The position numbers and the translations under genes are program-made. Below, piece after piece: positions 61,135 to 64,000 of a stretch of DNA of 64,000 nucleotides; within the stretch, counting starts at the first letter, position 1; each line of letters begins with the position of its first letter. This DNA comes from Pseudomonas wuhanensis (lineage in GTDB: Bacteria > Pseudomonadota > Gammaproteobacteria > Pseudomonadales > Pseudomonadaceae): assembly GCF_030687395.1 (NCBI RefSeq), contig NZ_CP117430.1, positions 1,798,001 to 1,862,000 on the forward strand, given 5' to 3'. The notes beneath the pieces were generated by a model that saw nothing but the letters and a program-made list of their open reading frames with translations, made no database searches and was not told the origin of the DNA.

Positions 61135-63370
61135 TGTCACTGCACTGCAATCTGCTCAGCCTATGATCGGTCGCCTGGTGGTGGTCGGCCTGGGGTTGAT
61201 CGGCGGTTCGTTTGCCAAAGGCTTGCGTGAAAGCGGCCTGTGCCGCGAAGTGGTCGGGGTCGATCTCGATCCGCAGTCGCGCAAGCTGGCAGTCGAGTTG
61301 GGCGTGGTGGATCGCTGCGAAGAAGACTTGGCAGCGGCTTGCCAGGGCGCTGACGTTATTCAACTGGCGGTACCAATCCTGGCCATGGAGAAATTGCTCG
61401 CGCTGTTGGCGGGCATGAACCTGGGGCAAGCGATTCTGACCGATGTCGGCAGTGCCAAGGGCAACGTCGTGCGTGCGGCGACCGAAGCGTTTGGCGGCAT
61501 GCCGGCGCGTTTCGTGCCGGGGCATCCGATTGCCGGTTCCGAGCAGAGCGGGGTGGAAGCCTCCAATGCCGACCTGTTCCGTCGCCATAAAGTGATTCTG
61601 ACGCCGCTGGATCAGACCGACCCGGCCGCCCTGGCGGTGGTCGACCGGTTGTGGCGCGAACTGGGTGCCGATGTCGAGCACATGCAGGTCGAGCGTCACG
61701 ACGAAGTGTTGGCGGCGACCAGCCATTTGCCGCACTTGCTGGCGTTCGGTTTGGTCGATTCGTTGGCCAAACGCAATGAAAATCTTGAGATCTTCCGTTA
61801 CGCTGCGGGCGGTTTCCGCGATTTCACAAGAATCGCCGGTAGCGACCCGGTCATGTGGCACGACATCTTCCTCGCCAACCGCGAAGCTGTCCTGCGCACA
61901 CTCGATACATTTCGCAGCGATCTCGACGCCTTGCGCGACGCGGTCGATGCAGGGGATGGGCACCAATTATTGGGCGTGTTCACGCGCGCCCGGGTTGCCC
62001 GCGAGCATTTCAGTAAAATCCTGGCCCGCCGGGCCTATGTGGACGCTATGAATTCCAACGATCTGATTTTCCTGGCACAACCTGGTGGCCGCCTGACTGG
62101 GCGGATTCGTGTACCGGGCGACAAATCGATTTCCCACCGTTCGATCATGCTCGGTTCCCTGGCCGAAGGCGTCACCGAAGTGGAAGGTTTCCTCGAGGGC
62201 GAAGACGCCTTGGCGACCCTGCAAGCTTTTCGCGACATGGGTGTCGTCATCGAAGGTCCGCACCACGGTCGTGTGACCATCCACGGCGTCGGCCTGCATG
62301 GCCTGAAGCCTGCGCCGGGCCCGATCTATCTGGGCAACTCCGGCACTTCGATGCGTCTGCTGTCTGGCCTTTTGGCTGCGCAGAACTTCGACAGTACGCT
62401 GACCGGCGACGCTTCGCTGTCCAAGCGTCCGATGAATCGCGTGGCCAATCCGCTGCGTGAAATGGGCGCCGTGATCGAGACCGCTGCTGAAGGTCGTCCA
62501 CCGATGACCATTCGTGGTGGCAACAAGCTCAAGGGCCTGACTTACACCATGCCAATGGCCAGCGCCCAGGTTAAATCCTGCCTGTTGCTGGCGGGTCTGT
62601 ATGCCGAAGGCAAGACCACCGTCACCGAGCCGGCACCGACTCGCGATCACACCGAGCGCATGCTGCGCGGCTTCGGCTATCCGGTGACCGTCAACGGCGC
62701 GACTGCCTCGGTCGAGTCCGGCCACAAGTTGACCGCGACCCACATTGAAGTGCCGGGCGATATCTCGTCGTCGGCGTTCTTCCTCGTGGCGGCGTCGATT
62801 GCCGAAGGTTCGGAGCTGGTGCTTGAGCACGTCGGCATCAACCCGACCCGTACCGGCGTGATCGACATCCTGCGCCTGATGGGCGCTGACATCACCCTGG
62901 AAAACCAGCGTGAAGTGGGCGGCGAACCGGTAGCGGATCTGCGCGTGCGGGCAGCTAAACTCAAAGGTATCGAGATCCCTGAAGCGCTGGTTCCACTGGC
63001 TATCGACGAGTTCCCGGTGCTGTTCGTGGCCGCTGCATGTGCCGAAGGGCGCACCGTGCTGCGCGGCGCCGAAGAGCTGCGCGTGAAGGAGTCGGACCGG
63101 ATCCAGGTGATGGCGGACGGTCTGCTGGCGCTGGGCGTCAAGTGTGAGCCAACCCCGGACGGCATCATTATCGACGGCGGCCAGATCGGCGGCGGCGAAG
63201 TGCACGGTCACGGCGATCACCGAATTGCCATGGCCTTCAGCGTGGCTTCGCTGCGCGCCACTGCACCGATTCGCATCCATGATTGCGCCAACGTCGCGAC
63301 CTCGTTCCCGAACTTCCTTGCGCTGTGCGCGCAGGTCGGTATCCGTGTTGCACAAGAGGCTCAGTCGTGA
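61127..63370 (+). CDS. tyrA-aroA: Fused prephenate dehydrogenase / EPSP synthase
   Basis: 747 residues from a GTG that overlaps hisC by eight bases; an ATG at 61163 would drop 12 residues. The TyrA part (to about 300) has [15 protein letters not shown] and [14 protein letters not shown]. The AroA part starts near M308 ([14 protein letters not shown]) with [46 protein letters not shown] and [11 protein letters not shown]. It joins two shikimate-branch reactions in one chain, a known Pseudomonas fusion. The site where class I enzymes have GNAGTAMRP reads GNSGTSMRL, as in glyphosate-tolerant class II-like forms. Confidence 0.96.
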   Translation: MVDVTALQSAQPMIGRLVVVGLGLIGGSFAKGLRESGLCREVVGVDLDPQSRKLAVELGVVDRCEEDLAAACQGADVIQLAVPILAMEKLLALLAGMNLGQAILTDVGSAKGNVVRAATEAFGGMPARFVPGHPIAGSEQSGVEASNADLFRRHKVILTPLDQTDPAALAVVDRLWRELGADVEHMQVERHDEVLAATSHLPHLLAFGLVDSLAKRNENLEIFRYAAGGFRDFTRIAGSDPVMWHDIFLANREAVLRTLDTFRSDLDALRDAVDAGDGHQLLGVFTRARVAREHFSKILARRAYVDAMNSNDLIFLAQPGGRLTGRIRVPGDKSISHRSIMLGSLAEGVTEVEGFLEGEDALATLQAFRDMGVVIEGPHHGRVTIHGVGLHGLKPAPGPIYLGNSGTSMRLLSGLLAAQNFDSTLTGDASLSKRPMNRVANPLREMGAVIETAAEGRPPMTIRGGNKLKGLTYTMPMASAQVKSCLLLAGLYAEGKTTVTEPAPTRDHTERMLRGFGYPVTVNGATASVESGHKLTATHIEVPGDISSSAFFLVAASIAEGSELVLEHVGINPTRTGVIDILRLMGADITLENQREVGGEPVADLRVRAAKLKGIEIPEALVPLAIDEFPVLFVAAACAEGRTVLRGAEELRVKESDRIQVMADGLLALGVKCEPTPDGIIIDGGQIGGGEVHGHGDHRIAMAFSVASLRATAPIRIHDCANVATSFPNFLALCAQVGIRVAQEAQS

Positions 63371-64000
63371 AAATCATCGCACCGGTCATCACCATTGATG
63401 GGCCAAGCGGCTCTGGCAAGGGCACAGTCGCCGGGATGCTGGCCAAGCGCCTGGGCTGGAACTTGCTGGATTCCGGTGCGCTGTACCGATTGCTGGCGTT
63501 CGCGGCGTATAACCATGGCGTCGATCTGACGAATGAAGAGCTGCTCAAAAAACTGGCCGCTCATCTGGATGTGCAATTCATCGCGGCGACCGACGGTCAG
63601 CTGCAGCGCATCATTCTGGAAGGCGACGAAGTCAGCGATGTCATTCGCACCGAAAGTATCGGCTCGGGCGCCTCGCAGGTCGCTGCGCTGCCCGCCGTGC
63701 GTGAGGCGCTGCTTCAGCGCCAGCGGGCCTTTCAGGAATTACCGGGTCTGGTGGCCGATGGTCGCGACATGGGCACGGTGGTATTTCCCGACGCACCGTT
63801 GAAGATTTTCCTGACCGCCAGTGCCGAGGAGCGTGCGCGCCGTCGATACTTGCAGTTGAAGGGCAAAGTCGATGGTGTTAGTCTGTCGAGTCTGCTAGAT
63901 GAGATACGTGCGCGCGATGAGCGCGACACCCAGCGAGCGGTAGCCCCGCTCAAACCGGCGGCTGACGCCATCCAGCTGGATTCCACGGAATTATCCATCG
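63367..64000 (+). CDS. cmk: Cytidylate kinase (cut by window end)
   Basis: 211 codons seen from a GTG that overlaps the tyrA-aroA stop (GTGA); the frame stays open to the window end. CMK phosphorylates CMP and dCMP. The P-loop [50 protein letters not shown], the LID arginines RARRRYLQL and the [19 protein letters not shown] motif are all clear. About 15-20 residues are missing at the C-terminus. The rpsA gene is expected next. Confidence 0.97.
   Translation, partial: MKIIAPVITIDGPSGSGKGTVAGMLAKRLGWNLLDSGALYRLLAFAAYNHGVDLTNEELLKKLAAHLDVQFIAATDGQLQRIILEGDEVSDVIRTESIGSGASQVAALPAVREALLQRQRAFQELPGLVADGRDMGTVVFPDAPLKIFLTASAEERARRRYLQLKGKVDGVSLSSLLDEIRARDERDTQRAVAPLKPAADAIQLDSTELSI

Noticed and set aside
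58912..61140. A 742-codon minus-strand frame opposite pheA and hisC
   Set aside because: It spans two well-defined plus-strand genes and is a complement artefact.

Overview
The window is chromosomal DNA of a fluorescent Pseudomonas (P. fluorescens group). The evidence is high-G+C coding sequence, many REP palindromes built on GTGGGAGCGGGCTTGCCCGCGA, Pseudomonas gene orders (mtnA-gyrA-serC-pheA-hisC-tyrA/aroA-cmk; pap-mnmC-NAGGN genes; etfQO opposite etfBA), and an undA gene. It begins inside dgoK and ends inside cmk.

Layout. 0-4.8 kb: D-galactonate catabolism (dgoK, dgoA, dgoD, dgoT) with an IclR-type regulator. 4.7-6.9 kb: zinc alcohol dehydrogenase and a divergent AraC regulator. 7-10.9 kb: electron-transfer flavoprotein system, with etfQO divergent from etfBA across a control region holding a near-consensus promoter and a PsrA-type operator. 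10.9-20.7 kb: small envelope genes (a solute-binding protein, a lipoprotein/OmpA pair, a START-domain protein, an LtaS-like enzyme), a MocR regulator with a repeat array in its promoter, an SDR, YnfA and a CsrA paralogue. 21-26 kb: osmoprotectant NAGGN cluster (M42 peptidase, ligase, amidotransferase) with a complex palindrome inside it. 26-38.6 kb: mnmC, pap, a thiolase, fumC, bolA, trhO, a DsbA-like protein and an ABC exporter, separated by REP pairs.

38.6-48.2 kb looks accessory. It holds a 1577-residue, lower-G+C toxin-like protein ending in a deaminase-type zinc motif with no immunity gene beside it, a GGDEF/EAL protein with an AT-rich patch in its EAL domain, undA (1-undecene synthesis), and an IS110-family element that split a REP-type palindrome. 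The non-coding end of this element can be read as a bridge RNA: the four expected guides and the hairpins between them can be matched to the target and to the element's own ends.

48.2-64 kb is core: a diguanylate cyclase, a YciK-like SDR, mupP, ubiG, mtaD, mtnA, gyrA (wild-type at T83 and D87), then overlapping serine/aromatic amino-acid genes into cmk. mtaD and mtnA serve methylthioadenosine salvage; mupP serves cell-wall recycling; serC to cmk form one translationally coupled run.

All calls come from reading the sequence and from family knowledge; no database search was run.
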